Source: Gemmobacter serpentinus
Lineage (GTDB): Bacteria > Pseudomonadota > Alphaproteobacteria > Rhodobacterales > Rhodobacteraceae
DNA: 64,000 nucleotides
Reading direction: 5' to 3'
NCBI RefSeq assembly: GCF_008973825.1
Contig: NZ_WCHR01000027.1
Span: 1-64,000 of the forward strand
The translations under genes and the position numbers were made by a program. Of the stretch, positions 26,370-36,548 are shown in pieces (the first letter of the stretch is position 1; each line of letters begins with the position of its first letter). The notes under the pieces were generated by a model that searched no databases, was not told the origin of the DNA, and saw only the letters and a list, made by a program, of their open reading frames with translations.

Positions 26370-27383
26370 ATGACCGCGCCGCTGATCGATCCCTTTGCCC
26401 GCGCCATCCGATACCTGCGGGTTTCGGTGACGGATCGCTGCGACTTCCGCTGCACCTATTGCATGGCGGAACACATGACCTTTCTGCCCAAGGCCGACCT
26501 GCTGACGCTGGAAGAACTCGACCGGCTTTGCTCTGCCTTCATCGGCATGGGCCTGCGCAAGCTGCGCATCACCGGCGGCGAGCCGCTGGTGCGGCGTGGC
26601 ATCATCGGCTTCTTTCAGGCCATGTCGCGGCATCTGGACAGTGGCGCGCTGGAAGAGCTGACGTTGACCACCAATGGCAGCCAGCTGGCGCGCTTTGCCG
26701 ATGATCTGGCGGCGGCCGGAGTGCGCCGGGTCAATGTCTCGCTCGACACACTGGATGCGGAAAAATTCGCACAGATCACCCGATGGGGGCGATTGCCGCA
26801 GGTGCTGGACGGTATCCGCGCGGCGAAGGCCGCGGGCCTGCGGGTCAAGATCAACACCGTTGCCCTGAAAGACGTCAACGAGGATGAGCTGTTCCGCCTA
26901 GTCGAATGGTGCGCCGAGGAAGACCATGACCTGACCTTTATCGAGGTCATGCCGATGGGCGATCTGGCCGACCGGCTGGGCCAGTTCTGGTCGCTGGCCG
27001 ATCTGCGGGCGCGGCTGGCCACGCGCTATCACCTGACCGACCTGCTGGAACGCAGCGGCGGCCCTGCGCGCTATCTGCGGATCAGCGAGACCGGGCAGAA
27101 GATCGGCCTGATCACGCCACTCAGCCATAATTTCTGCGAAAGCTGCAACCGTGTCCGGCTGACCTGCACGGGCGAGCTGTTTCCCTGTCTCGGACAGGAA
27201 GAGGCCAGCGACCTGCGCGGCGTGCTGCGCGCCAGCCCCGATGACGCGGTGCTGCAACAGGCAATCCGTGACGCCATTGCTCGCAAACCCAAGGGCCATG
27301 ATTTCGATTATGGCCGCCAGCAAGAGGACGGGCAGAAGATCGGCGGGCAAATGCGCCGCTACATGAGCCATACCGGCGGCTGA
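26370..27383 (+). CDS. moaA: GTP 3',8-cyclase MoaA
   Basis: The 337-aa radical SAM enzyme catalyses the first step of molybdenum cofactor synthesis. The N-terminal cluster is CDFRCTYC (CxxxCxxC), followed by [10 protein letters not shown] for SAM binding. The C-terminal cluster is [18 protein letters not shown]. Residues such as [14 protein letters not shown] and [12 protein letters not shown] match the family. It stands alone here without other moa genes. The C-terminus is RRYMSHTGG, with the conserved GG end. Confidence 0.97.
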   Translation: MTAPLIDPFARAIRYLRVSVTDRCDFRCTYCMAEHMTFLPKADLLTLEELDRLCSAFIGMGLRKLRITGGEPLVRRGIIGFFQAMSRHLDSGALEELTLTTNGSQLARFADDLAAAGVRRVNVSLDTLDAEKFAQITRWGRLPQVLDGIRAAKAAGLRVKINTVALKDVNEDELFRLVEWCAEEDHDLTFIEVMPMGDLADRLGQFWSLADLRARLATRYHLTDLLERSGGPARYLRISETGQKIGLITPLSHNFCESCNRVRLTCTGELFPCLGQEEASDLRGVLRASPDDAVLQQAIRDAIARKPKGHDFDYGRQQEDGQKIGGQMRRYMSHTGG

Positions 27384-27419
27384 TCGCGCTGTTCCGGGCT
27401 GTTTCCGACAGTCCGTTCC

Positions 27420-27473
27420 GGGTTTGCCTGAAATTCTGGGTTTTGCTGAAATTCGGGGTTTGCCTGAAATCGA
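27420..27473. repeat. Three tandem 18-bp repeats
   Basis: Three tandem copies of 18 bases lie at 27420-27437, 27438-27455 and 27456-27473, all of the form GGGTTTGCCTGAAATTC with a few changes. They sit between the convergent moaA and LysM-protein genes. Confidence 0.75.
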
Positions 27474-27497
27474 ACGCAGGGCCGTTTCTGACGAGCA

Positions 27498-28325
27498 TTA
27501 GGGCTGTTTCAGGACCGGAATGCGCAGCTCTTGCCCCCGACGCAGCCGGTCAGGGCCGGACAGCGTGGCGCGATTGGCCTCCAGAATGATCGGGTAAAGC
27601 GCCATATTGCCATAGAATTTCAAGGCAATGGCCCCAAGGCTATCGCCCTCTTGCACCAGATGGATACGGCTTTCCGTGCCGGCCACCGGCGCCGTGAGGG
27701 CGGGATGGCGGGCCGGTTGCAGATCGGCCCGCGCTGCCGCCTGCGCGGCACTGACCAGCCCGGCCAGCAAGACGGCGGTATCGACCTTGCCCGAGGCGGT
27801 GACCAGGCCTGCGGGCACCGAGACCTCGCCCCGTCCCGCCGCCTCATTCACCAGCGCATCGATATAGGCATCAGTCTGCCCCTCACGCAGCGCCTGTGCC
27901 ACCAGACCTTCCAGCGTGACGGGGCGCGCCGTCTGCCCGCGCAACCCGTTCAGCGCCGCAATCGCGCCGCTCGACATGCGTTGCAGCGCCACCTGTTCGG
28001 GATCGCCATCGCGCAGCAATGCCAGATCCTGCAGGATGGCGGCAGTTGTCTGCTCCACCCCTGTCGCATCGGGGCGCAAAAGCGGGATCGCGCCCACGCC
28101 GACGGGCTTGCTTTCGCCCGCATTGGCCACCATGCCAAGCGCATTGGCCGTGCCGCCCCGCGCCGCCGCCCCGTCAGAGGCTGCGCGCAGACGCGCCATC
28201 GGATCGGCGGCATCGGACAGTTGGACGGGCTCGCCCTCGGGGCCGCGAAACACCCATGGCACACCCGTGATGACCGCCGCGATCCCCACGACGACAACCA
28301 GATATAGCAGCGCCAGACGGATCAT
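27498..28325 (-). CDS. LysM domain protein, membrane anchored
   Basis: The 275-aa protein has an N-terminal hydrophobic segment (LALLYLVVVVGIAAVITGV) acting as signal or anchor. A long Ala-rich middle leads to a C-terminal LysM domain (about 220-272: HLVQEGDSLGAIALKFYGNM, then LRRGQELRIPVL) that binds peptidoglycan. It probably acts at the cell wall. It starts at 28325 and overlaps the rhodanese gene stop by 4 bases (28322-28325), so the pair is translationally coupled. Confidence 0.87.
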   Translation of the reverse strand: MIRLALLYLVVVVGIAAVITGVPWVFRGPEGEPVQLSDAADPMARLRAASDGAAARGGTANALGMVANAGESKPVGVGAIPLLRPDATGVEQTTAAILQDLALLRDGDPEQVALQRMSSGAIAALNGLRGQTARPVTLEGLVAQALREGQTDAYIDALVNEAAGRGEVSVPAGLVTASGKVDTAVLLAGLVSAAQAAARADLQPARHPALTAPVAGTESRIHLVQEGDSLGAIALKFYGNMALYPIILEANRATLSGPDRLRRGQELRIPVLKQP

Positions 28326-29002
28326 CCATCGCTCCCCTGCGTGGCGGCTGCTGGGCGACTGCTGGCAGGGCGACTGCTGGTCAAACCCAGCATCAACCAG
28401 TCCTGCATCCCACCCCGGTAGTAATGCAGCCGATCCAGCGGATAGCCTGCCGCCTGCAAGGCGCGCAGCGCCCGCACGGACTGATCGCTCCAGGCCCCGT
28501 TGCAGAAGATCACCAGATCCAGCGCATTCGAAAAATCAAATGCTCCACCGCCCAGGGGTCGTGCCCCAAGCGCCACCAGTATATCGTTGCGAAACGGGTT
28601 TTCCGGCGCGAGCGTGGTGAAGGGCACATTCACCGCTGACGGGATGGATCCCTTTTCGAACCATTCCGGCAGCCGTGCATCGATCAGCGCACCACGTCCC
28701 TCGGACAGCGGCCCCCGGATGAAATCGATCACCTCCATCTCGCCCAGCGTGGTCACGCCCGGCAGGGCCTGCATCGGTTGCAAGCAAAAGGGCGGACAGA
28801 TGCGCGAGGTCTTTGCGAAGTCATCGCTTAGCCGGGCCTCGGGGTCCGGGCTGCGCGCGATGGTGAAGGCCTGCCCGTTCAGGGTGAATTGCAGATCGCC
28901 AAGCAGTTCGGTCAGACGATTGCCCTCTGCCAGAACAGAGATCGGCACCAGCGTCAGCACCACGATGCCAACCATCGCTCTCGCCCCTGCCCCGACCGAC
29001 AT
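28322..29002 (-). CDS. Secreted rhodanese-like protein
   Basis: The 226-aa protein has a signal peptide (MVGIVVLTLVPISVLA) and a rhodanese domain near 85-200. The sequence includes DFIRGPLSEGRGALIDARLP with the typical LIDAR element, and LVIFCNGAWSDQS with the active-site Cys. It should transfer sulfur or act on thiols in the periplasm. A second possible redox pair is CPPFC near residue 70. The start at 29002 is preferred over 29053 by the position of the signal peptide. It is coupled to the LysM protein. Confidence 0.82.
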   Translation of the reverse strand: MSVGAGARAMVGIVVLTLVPISVLAEGNRLTELLGDLQFTLNGQAFTIARSPDPEARLSDDFAKTSRICPPFCLQPMQALPGVTTLGEMEVIDFIRGPLSEGRGALIDARLPEWFEKGSIPSAVNVPFTTLAPENPFRNDILVALGARPLGGGAFDFSNALDLVIFCNGAWSDQSVRALRALQAAGYPLDRLHYYRGGMQDWLMLGLTSSRPASSRPAAATQGSDG

Positions 29003-29106
29003 TAAGACCCCCGAACAAACACTACGCACGCACAACGCCTTCAATGGGCGCAATTACGATAAAATGTGGCGCGATTGTGGCAAGTTTTTCGGGCCGAAGC
29101 AACCAC

Positions 29107-29742
29107 CTAGCGCAGACGAAGCTCGCCCGCCTCGATGCGCAGCCGCGTCTCGAACGCTTTGGAGATATGCGCCTTCAAGGCGATATAGGCCGCCTCTCCG
29201 TCACGATTGGCGATGGCATCAACGATGGCGCTGTGCTCGGCCAGCGCCACCTCGTCGCGCCCTTCCGCCGCGAAGGAGGTATTGGCCATCAGCGCCATGG
29301 AGCGATGCACAAGATCCAGTTGCTGGACCAGAAAGCGGTTATGGCTGGCCAGATGAATCTGCTTGTGAAAGCGCTTGTTGGCCCGGCTGAGCGCGCGCGG
29401 ATCGCCCCCCTGCAATTGCAGATCTTCCTGCGCCATCGCGCGCAGCACGCGGATTTCCTCTTCGGTGGCGTGGCGCGCGGCCAGCCTTGCGGCCAGCCCT
29501 TCCAGTTCGGTGCGCACGGCGTAAAGCTCGGCCAGTTGATTGTGGTCCAATGACGCTACAATCAGGCTGCGCCCATCGCGCGACAGCATGGATTGCGTCT
29601 CCAACCGCTGCAGCGCCTCGCGCACCGGTGTGCGCGACACGCCAAGCCGTTCGGCCAGTTCCGATTCCACCAGACGGTCGCCGGGCTTGTAGACGCCGGC
29701 CTCGATGGCCTCAAGGATAAGCGTATAGGCGTCTTTCTGCAC
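29107..29742 (-). CDS. GntR family transcriptional regulator, FadR/FCD type
   Basis: The 211-aa protein has an N-terminal winged helix (about 8-70: GDRLVESELAERLGVSRTPVREALQRLE) and a helical FCD ligand-binding domain (LYAVRTELEGLAARLAA, RANKRFHKQIHLASHN, AEHSAIVDAIANRDGEAA), whose His and Asp residues probably bind a metal. The start is GTG at 29742, with GGAAGGGAG about 6 bases upstream; the much longer open frame overlaps the divergent nucleotidase. The target and ligand are unknown. Confidence 0.9.
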   Translation of the reverse strand: MQKDAYTLILEAIEAGVYKPGDRLVESELAERLGVSRTPVREALQRLETQSMLSRDGRSLIVASLDHNQLAELYAVRTELEGLAARLAARHATEEEIRVLRAMAQEDLQLQGGDPRALSRANKRFHKQIHLASHNRFLVQQLDLVHRSMALMANTSFAAEGRDEVALAEHSAIVDAIANRDGEAAYIALKAHISKAFETRLRIEAGELRLR

Positions 29743-29901
29743 GAATGGCTCCCTTCCTTCCCTGGGCGCAGACCCTATGCGCGCCCTCGGCGCATGGCAA
29801 GCGCCCGCAGGCAGAGCGCCCGCCTTTGCGGCTCGGTCCGCGCAGGCGCCCCCGAAGGCCAGTGCCTTGTCGCGGCACCCGCTTTGCGCTAGCCAAGACC
29901 C

Positions 29902-30549
29902 ATGCACGCGCAAGATTTCTCCCATATCCGCAATTGGGTCTTCGACCTCGACAACACGCTTTACCCCCCCGCGATGCGGCTCTTCGACCAGATCGAGGTG
30001 AAGATGACCGATTTCGTCATGCGCGAACTGGGCCTTGCCCAGCCCGAGGCCAATCGGTTGCGGCAAAGCTATTGGGATCGGTATGGCACCACCATGGCCG
30101 GGCTGATCGCCGAACACGGGATCGAGCCAGAGGGCTATCTGCACGAGGTGCATGATATCGACTTTTCGATCCTTGTGCCGGACCCAGACCTGGCCACAGC
30201 GATTGCGGCCCTGCCGGGGCGGCGCATCATCTATACCAATGCCTCCAGACCCTATGCCGAAAAGGTGCTTGCGGCACGGGGCCTGGACGGATTGTTTGCC
30301 GCGATCTATGGCGTCGAACATGCGGGCTACCGCCCAAAGCCCGAACGCGCCGCCTTCGAGACGATCTTCGCGCTGGACGGGCTGGACCCCACGACAGGCG
30401 TGATGTTCGAAGATGATCCGCGCAACCTTGCCGCCCCGCATGATATGGGGATGCGCACGGTGCATGTGGCACCACAGGCGCTGGTGGCCCCGCATATCCA
30501 TTATCACACGGATGACCTGGCGGGCTTCCTGACCCGGCTGCAGGGCTGA
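29902..30549 (+). CDS. Pyrimidine 5'-nucleotidase, HAD family
   Basis: The 215-aa HAD hydrolase has motif I WVFDLDNTLYPP with the DLDNT nucleophile, motif II RIIYTNASRPYAEKVL, motif III Lys in YRPKPERAAF and motif IV VMFEDDPRNLAAP. The DxDNT form and NTLYPP are typical of the Sdt1/pyrimidine 5'-nucleotidase group, which dephosphorylates UMP and CMP. It is divergent from the GntR regulator, with 159 bases between them. Confidence 0.9.
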   Translation: MHAQDFSHIRNWVFDLDNTLYPPAMRLFDQIEVKMTDFVMRELGLAQPEANRLRQSYWDRYGTTMAGLIAEHGIEPEGYLHEVHDIDFSILVPDPDLATAIAALPGRRIIYTNASRPYAEKVLAARGLDGLFAAIYGVEHAGYRPKPERAAFETIFALDGLDPTTGVMFEDDPRNLAAPHDMGMRTVHVAPQALVAPHIHYHTDDLAGFLTRLQG

Positions 30550-30748
30550 CGCCCCCTTCGCCACAAGGATCAGCCGTCGCCCACCACGCCATCCCTGCCC
30601 CCGGCCTGGGACAGAGACAGAGACAGGCCCCGTTTCACAGGTGCGAGAGACAGAAGGGCCTATGACATCGGGTCGCGTGGACGCAGGCGCGGCTTTCACC
30701 TATCTAGGGGGCACGGCCCGAAAGGCCAGATCCAGCGGAGCCGAAGCG

Positions 30749-31939
30749 ATGCGCCAGACCACCGATATCCTGATCTCCGGCGGCGGGGTGGCAGGGCTTG
30801 CCGCGGCCTGCGCCTTCGGCAGCGCGGGCTATCAGGTGATCTGCGTCGAACCGCAGCCGCCGGTCACCGCCGAGGCCAGTGCCGGCTCCGACCTGCGCAG
30901 CACCGCCTTCCTGCACCCCTCGATCCCTGTCCTGCGGGCGGCGGGCCTCTGGGCGCGGCTGGAACCCCATGCCGCCGCGTTGCAGATCATGCGCATTGTC
31001 GATGCGGGCGGGGTCGCGCCGGAACCCCGCGTCATCAAAAGTTTTGACGCGGCCGACCTGTCAGACCAGCCCTTTGGCTGGAACCTGCCGAACTGGCTGC
31101 TCCGGCGCGAGATGCTGGCACGGATGAATGAGCTGCCCAATGTCACCTTCCTGCCCGGTCGCGCCACCACCGCTGTCCTGACCCGCGAAAACGCGGCCCT
31201 CGTCACCCTCTCGGATGGCAGCCGCTTCGAGGCGCGGCTGCTGATCGGTGCCGATGGGCGCGGCAGTCTGGTGCGCGAGGCACTTGGCATCCCGGTGAAA
31301 ACCCTGCGCTATGGCCAGAAGGCACTGGCCTTCGCGGTCAGCCATCCCGTTCCGCATGAGAATATCTCGACCGAAATCCACCGCTCCGGCGGGCCCTTCA
31401 CCTTCGTGCCGCTGCCCGACCGCGAAGACACGCCCTGCTCTGCTGTGGTCTGGATGGATCACGCAAGCGAGATCGAACGCCGGCTGACCCTGTCGCCTGA
31501 GGTCTTCGCGGCGGAAATGCAGGAACGGTCCTGCAACCTTTTGGGGCCGCTGACCCAGATCAGCCGCCTGACCGCCTGGCCGATCATCGCCCAGATCGCT
31601 GCCCGCATGTCAGGCGAGCGCACCGCCCTGATGGCCGAGGCCGCGCATGTCATGCCGCCCATCGGCGCGCAGGGATTGAACATGAGCCTCGCCGATCTGA
31701 CCGCGCTGCTGGATCTGGCAACGCCTGAAACCCTCGGCAATCGCGAGATGCTTGCGGCCTATCACAAGGTCCGCCATCTGGATGTGCAGACCCGCGTCCA
31801 TGGCATCGACCTGCTGAACCGCGCCTCGCAGATCGGGGCACAGCCGCTGCGCGATCTGCGCGCGGCAACCCTTGACGCGCTCTATTCCATCGCGCCGCTG
31901 CGGCGCGGACTGATGCGGGCGGGCATCGGCGTCCGCTGA
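30749..31939 (+). CDS. UbiH/COQ6-type FAD-dependent hydroxylase
   Basis: The 396-aa flavoprotein monooxygenase has an FAD-binding GGGVAGLAAACAFGSAGYQV near the N-terminus, a second motif IGADGRGSLVREALGI, and a C-terminal HVMPPIGAQGLNMSLADLTAL that holds the flavin. The UbiH/UbiF/UbiI group hydroxylates the ubiquinone ring. Which position it modifies cannot be read. The start at 30749 is chosen because the Rossmann motif begins at residue 9; the open frame extends further upstream. The gene is followed by a 21-bp inverted repeat. Confidence 0.9.
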   Translation: MRQTTDILISGGGVAGLAAACAFGSAGYQVICVEPQPPVTAEASAGSDLRSTAFLHPSIPVLRAAGLWARLEPHAAALQIMRIVDAGGVAPEPRVIKSFDAADLSDQPFGWNLPNWLLRREMLARMNELPNVTFLPGRATTAVLTRENAALVTLSDGSRFEARLLIGADGRGSLVREALGIPVKTLRYGQKALAFAVSHPVPHENISTEIHRSGGPFTFVPLPDREDTPCSAVVWMDHASEIERRLTLSPEVFAAEMQERSCNLLGPLTQISRLTAWPIIAQIAARMSGERTALMAEAAHVMPPIGAQGLNMSLADLTALLDLATPETLGNREMLAAYHKVRHLDVQTRVHGIDLLNRASQIGAQPLRDLRAATLDALYSIAPLRRGLMRAGIGVR

Positions 31940-31972
31940 AGGACCCAGTGCTGAAAGGCGCGGTGCTTTTTA

Positions 31973-32080
31973 GAGTATTTGGACAAGCAGCAAAGCATCA
32001 ACCGATATGAGCGCGGAAAACGGCGCGCCGTTTGGCCCCTCTCATCGCGGTGTCCTGCATTGCTGCTTGTCCAAATACTC
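31973..32080. repeat. 21-bp perfect inverted repeat between convergent genes
   Basis: Arms at 31973-31993 and 32060-32080 are exact reverse complements (GAGTATTTGGACAAGCAGCA and mirror), 66 bases apart. Each arm points away from the 3' end of its nearest gene, the UbiH-type gene or the convergent Lrp gene. A separate 16-base perfect palindrome (AAACGGCGCGCCGTTT, 32018-32033) lies between the arms. The arms resemble the tails after GC hairpins at 43687-43707 and 61088-61112. Confidence 0.85.
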
Positions 32081-32138
32081 ATCCTTACCCGAGCGGCCCC
32101 AGCCCCCCCGTGGTCAGAGGTGCCCCAATGGCCCCGGA

Positions 32139-32597
32139 CTATCCCAGTGGCCCTGGGCGCGCCTCTTCGGTCAAAAGCACATTGGCCTCAACCTGCCCCA
32201 CACCCGGCAGGGTCATGATCCGGCGGCGCAGCACGCGTTCGAAATCCGCGATATCGCGCGCCACCACCCGCAGGCGGTAATCGAACAACCCCAAGACATG
32301 CTGCACCACCTGCACCTCGGGGATCGCGGTCACCGCGCGCTCAAAATCCTCCAGGCTCACCCGGCCCTTGGTCGCCAGCTTGATGCCGAGGAAAACCGTA
32401 ACGCCAAAGCCAAGCGCCGCGCGATCGACAAGCACGCGCTGGCCGTTCAGGATGCCCGCATCCTCCATCCGTTTCACCCGTCGCCAGGCGGCGGGCTGGC
32501 TCAGACCATGGCGGCGTCCCAACTCGCCCGCAGACAAGGTGCCATCGCGCGACAGATCACGCAGGAAGGCGCGGTCGAGATCGTCGAGATCGATCAT
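32139..32597 (-). CDS. Lrp/AsnC family regulator
   Basis: The 152-aa protein has an N-terminal helix-turn-helix (LDDLDRAFLRDLSRDGTLSA, then LGRRHGLSQPAAWRRVKRME) and a C-terminal RAM domain (VQVVQHVLGLFDYRLRVVARD). It probably senses amino acids. It overlaps the next Lrp gene upstream by 4 bases (32594-32597), so the two paralogs are made together and may form hetero-oligomers. ilvC is close by, on the other side of the Hint-domain gene. Confidence 0.92.
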   Translation of the reverse strand: MIDLDDLDRAFLRDLSRDGTLSAGELGRRHGLSQPAAWRRVKRMEDAGILNGQRVLVDRAALGFGVTVFLGIKLATKGRVSLEDFERAVTAIPEVQVVQHVLGLFDYRLRVVARDIADFERVLRRRIMTLPGVGQVEANVLLTEEARPGPLG

Positions 32598-33049
32598 AGC
32601 GGCAGCCCTGCGCTGTCCTTGATGGTGGCGATCAGCATCAGCGCCTCGATGTCGGAAATATGCGGCAAGGTCAGGATGCTTTCACGGTAGATGCCCTGAT
32701 AATGCTGCATGTCGCGGGCGATGATGGTGAGGCGGACATCGACGCGGCCCAGGAAGGTTTCGATCCCCACAACTTCCGGGACGTCCCGCGCGGCGGACAG
32801 AAATTCGTCAAAGGCGCGGGGATTGGTCTTGTCGAGGGTGAAGCGCAGCGACACCTCAACCCCGTAGCCAAGCGCGCGCCAGTCAACCACCGCCTGCCGC
32901 GCCTGGATGACCCCGCTTTCCGCCAGCCGCTCCAGCCTGCGCCAGCAGGTCGCCTGCGTCACCCCTGCACGCTCCGCCAGATCCGATGTCGCCAATGCCG
33001 GATCAGCCAAAAGCTGGCGCAGAATGCGCCGATCGGTATCATCAAGCAT
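32594..33049 (-). CDS. Lrp/AsnC family regulator, tandem paralog
   Basis: The 151-aa paralog of the adjacent gene has the same layout: helix-turn-helix LDDTDRRILRQLLADPALAT then LAERAGVTQATCWRRLERLA, and a RAM domain with VVGIETFLGRVDVRLTIIARD. The start at 33049 fits the family; an in-frame ATG at 33094 would add 15 residues. It is the first gene of the pair. It lies about 180 bases from the divergent Hint-domain gene. Confidence 0.92.
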   Translation of the reverse strand: MLDDTDRRILRQLLADPALATSDLAERAGVTQATCWRRLERLAESGVIQARQAVVDWRALGYGVEVSLRFTLDKTNPRAFDEFLSAARDVPEVVGIETFLGRVDVRLTIIARDMQHYQGIYRESILTLPHISDIEALMLIATIKDSAGLPL

Positions 33050-33229
33050 GGAGGCCTCATCATCTGCGCCTTTGACGCATGATTTTCTCATATCAGGGGC
33101 CAGAAGGCAAACCCGGGTCAGTATCTGCTCACGCTTGCGCGATGCTGCGGATGCAAAAAGGTTAACGCGCCGTTTACCGTGCAGAAGGGTCGGCAATCTG
33201 CCGTGCCTGAAGCCGATACGAGTGATCCT

Positions 33230-34327
33230 ATGCCCGAGACCAGCCTGACGATCCTGCCCCGCAGCGGCGTGACCATAACCCGTGCGGATGGCAGCGCTAC
33301 CGGGCAATCCGATATCCTGTCCAATGCGTTGAATGGCAATGCCTTCTCCTGGGAGGTGCCGCATGATCTGGCGCTGACCTTCGGATCCAGCGCCAGCACC
33401 CTGCACTTCGACGATGCCGATGGCTGGCTGAGCGATGATCCGGTGAACGGCGCGTCTGTCCTTGACCAGCGATTGACCCAGCCGGTGACCATTGACGGGC
33501 AGACCTATGTCCCGAACGAGACCGAGCTGCGCTGGCAATCGCCGCCGCCTGTCTATGTGGAAAACGAATTCTCCGTCACCCTGTTCGACGCGGCAGGCAA
33601 TATGTTCCATATGGTCGGCGTATCAATCACCACCGGCTATAGCACCCAGGTGGTCGGCATCTTCTTTGACGGCCCGCCGCCACCCGATGGCAGCACGCTA
33701 TATTACCGCCAAGGTCAGTCGCAATATTTCGGCACCGGGCAAAAGGTGCCGATCCCGGTCAACACCGTGCCCTGCTTCCACGCAGGCAGCCTGATCGCCA
33801 CCCCCTCCGGCCCGCGGCTGATCGAAGAGCTGCAAGCCGGCGACCGGGTTCTGACACTGGACCATGGGGCGCAAGTGATCCGCTGGATCGGGCGCAGCCG
33901 GGTCTGCGGGCTTGGGCCGCTTGCACCCGTCCATATAGCCCCCGGGGCACTTGGCAATGACCGGGCGCTGCTCGTCTCGCCCAATCACCGGATCCTGCTG
34001 ACCTCGGCCCGGGCCGAACTGCTGTTCGGGCAGCCCGAGGTACTGGTCGCGGCAAGGTTCCTGATCGATGGCAAGGCGGTCCGGCAAGTGCCATGCCTGC
34101 AGGCCGATTATCTGCATCTGATGTTCGACCGGCACGAATTGGTCAGCAGCGCGGGGATCTGGTCGGAAAGCCTGATGACCGGGCCAATGGCGCTGCAATC
34201 GCTGGATTTCGCGGCACGGGCCGAGTTGCAGGCGATCTTCCCCGACCCGACAGAGGCCGCGCATTCGGCCCGCGCCAGTCTGACCCGGGGCGAAGCTGCG
34301 CTTCTGCGCATGGGCGCAAGGGAATGA
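33230..34327 (+). CDS. Hint domain protein
   Basis: The protein (365 aa from ATG 33230; GTG 33179 or 33203 are possible starts) has an N-terminal beta-rich region of unknown role (about 1-185). A Hint domain follows near 186-320: CFHAGSLIATPSGPRLIEEL with the Cys at the intein-like position, GDRVLTLDHG, and SPNHRILL with the motif His. It lacks a splicing Asn-Cys end, so self-splicing is unlikely, but Cys-dependent autocleavage is possible. Such proteins are common in Rhodobacteraceae; their function is not established. Confidence 0.82.
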   Translation: MPETSLTILPRSGVTITRADGSATGQSDILSNALNGNAFSWEVPHDLALTFGSSASTLHFDDADGWLSDDPVNGASVLDQRLTQPVTIDGQTYVPNETELRWQSPPPVYVENEFSVTLFDAAGNMFHMVGVSITTGYSTQVVGIFFDGPPPPDGSTLYYRQGQSQYFGTGQKVPIPVNTVPCFHAGSLIATPSGPRLIEELQAGDRVLTLDHGAQVIRWIGRSRVCGLGPLAPVHIAPGALGNDRALLVSPNHRILLTSARAELLFGQPEVLVAARFLIDGKAVRQVPCLQADYLHLMFDRHELVSSAGIWSESLMTGPMALQSLDFAARAELQAIFPDPTEAAHSARASLTRGEAALLRMGARE

Positions 34328-34351
34328 AGTATCCGCATATTTCCTTCATGA

Positions 34352-35476
<1,125 letters not shown>

Positions 35477-35496
35477 CCTGCGGCCACAGCCAAGAC

Positions 35497-35524
35497 AAAA
35501 GGCCGGGGATTGCCCCGGCCTTTT
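35497..35524 (+). terminator. Intrinsic terminator of ilvC
   Basis: AAAAGGCCGGGG (35497-35508) and CCCCGGCCTTTT (35513-35524) make a perfect 12-base stem with loop ATTG. The right arm ends in TTTT followed by GCGTTTTC. It lies 20 bases after the ilvC stop. Confidence 0.9.
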
Positions 35525-35603
35525 GCGTTTTCCTGTTTACTTTCAGGGGCTTTCGTTTCGGCATTTGCGCATCGGGCGCTTTGCGTTCCCCTGCAACCCT
35601 ACC

Positions 35604-36548
35604 TTAGAAGCGCAGCACGGCCTCTGCCCGGGCCTGCATGGCCTTGTATTCGCCAAGCCAAGGCCGCCGCTTGGGGTAAAAGATCGGCCAGCGGATCTCC
35701 CATGGGCGCAGACGCCCGGTAAAATGCACAAGGCCCGGATTGATGCGACTTTCGGCAAAGCGCGCCTGTTCCGACGCCGGAAACGGGGCGGAGCCGGTCG
35801 CCCGGTTGCCCCAAAGCGCGTTCCAGATCGGGTCCAGCGGCGCGATCTGCCCCTTGAACACCGCATTCACCCAGTTCTGGTCGTTGAAGCGCAGCCCATA
35901 TTGCTTGCGCAGCGCCACCGCCCCTGCCGCATCGCCCATCGGCACATCAAGGCCAAGCGCGCGGATGCGCGGCAGATCAAACAGGATGACGCCCGCGTTG
36001 ATATAACGTTCAGCATCGACCAGATGCGCGATCTTGTCGAGATCGGCCAGATGGCGCATCGATTTGCGCGAACGCGGCAGGGTGCCGGTCTTGCGATACC
36101 AGACCGCCTTGGCGATGCCGCTGTCCAGACAGGCCGCAATCGGGCACCCGCCCAGATCGGTCTGGAAAGCGGGGCCGATATCGCGGCGGAACATGGTGTC
36201 GCCATCGACATAAAGCGTCGGTGCCTCAAGCAGTTTCGGCAATGACAGCCGCGCCAACGTGGCGGGCGAGACATGGCCGCCCACCTCCAGCTTCGGCACG
36301 TCGATCTGACGCGCATCAAAGGTCGCGCCGGGGAAATGCGCGGACAATTGATCGACCAAAGGCTGCAACCCGGGCACGGGTTCCGTCACCAGCAGGCGCA
36401 GCGTCACATTGCGCGGGCGATGCTCCAACAGCGACCATGCCGACAGGATCGAGGCGCGCAGAAAGCCACCATCGAAGATCCATGTGACATCCGGTGCAAT
36501 CCCGCTTGCTGCATCCGGGCCCGGACCGATCGGGGCAGGCTGCATCAC
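35604..36548 (-). CDS. Glycosyltransferase family 8-like protein
   Basis: The 314-aa protein shows GT8 features: [14 protein letters not shown] with the metal-binding DxD (DGD), [18 protein letters not shown], and [11 protein letters not shown] near the C-terminus. It probably transfers a sugar to a surface glycan or lipid. It is the last gene of the folB-folP-glmM operon and its ATG overlaps the glmM stop by 4 bases (36545-36548). The substrate is unknown. Confidence 0.82.
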   Translation of the reverse strand: MMQPAPIGPGPDAASGIAPDVTWIFDGGFLRASILSAWSLLEHRPRNVTLRLLVTEPVPGLQPLVDQLSAHFPGATFDARQIDVPKLEVGGHVSPATLARLSLPKLLEAPTLYVDGDTMFRRDIGPAFQTDLGGCPIAACLDSGIAKAVWYRKTGTLPRSRKSMRHLADLDKIAHLVDAERYINAGVILFDLPRIRALGLDVPMGDAAGAVALRKQYGLRFNDQNWVNAVFKGQIAPLDPIWNALWGNRATGSAPFPASEQARFAESRINPGLVHFTGRLRPWEIRWPIFYPKRRPWLGEYKAMQARAEAVLRF

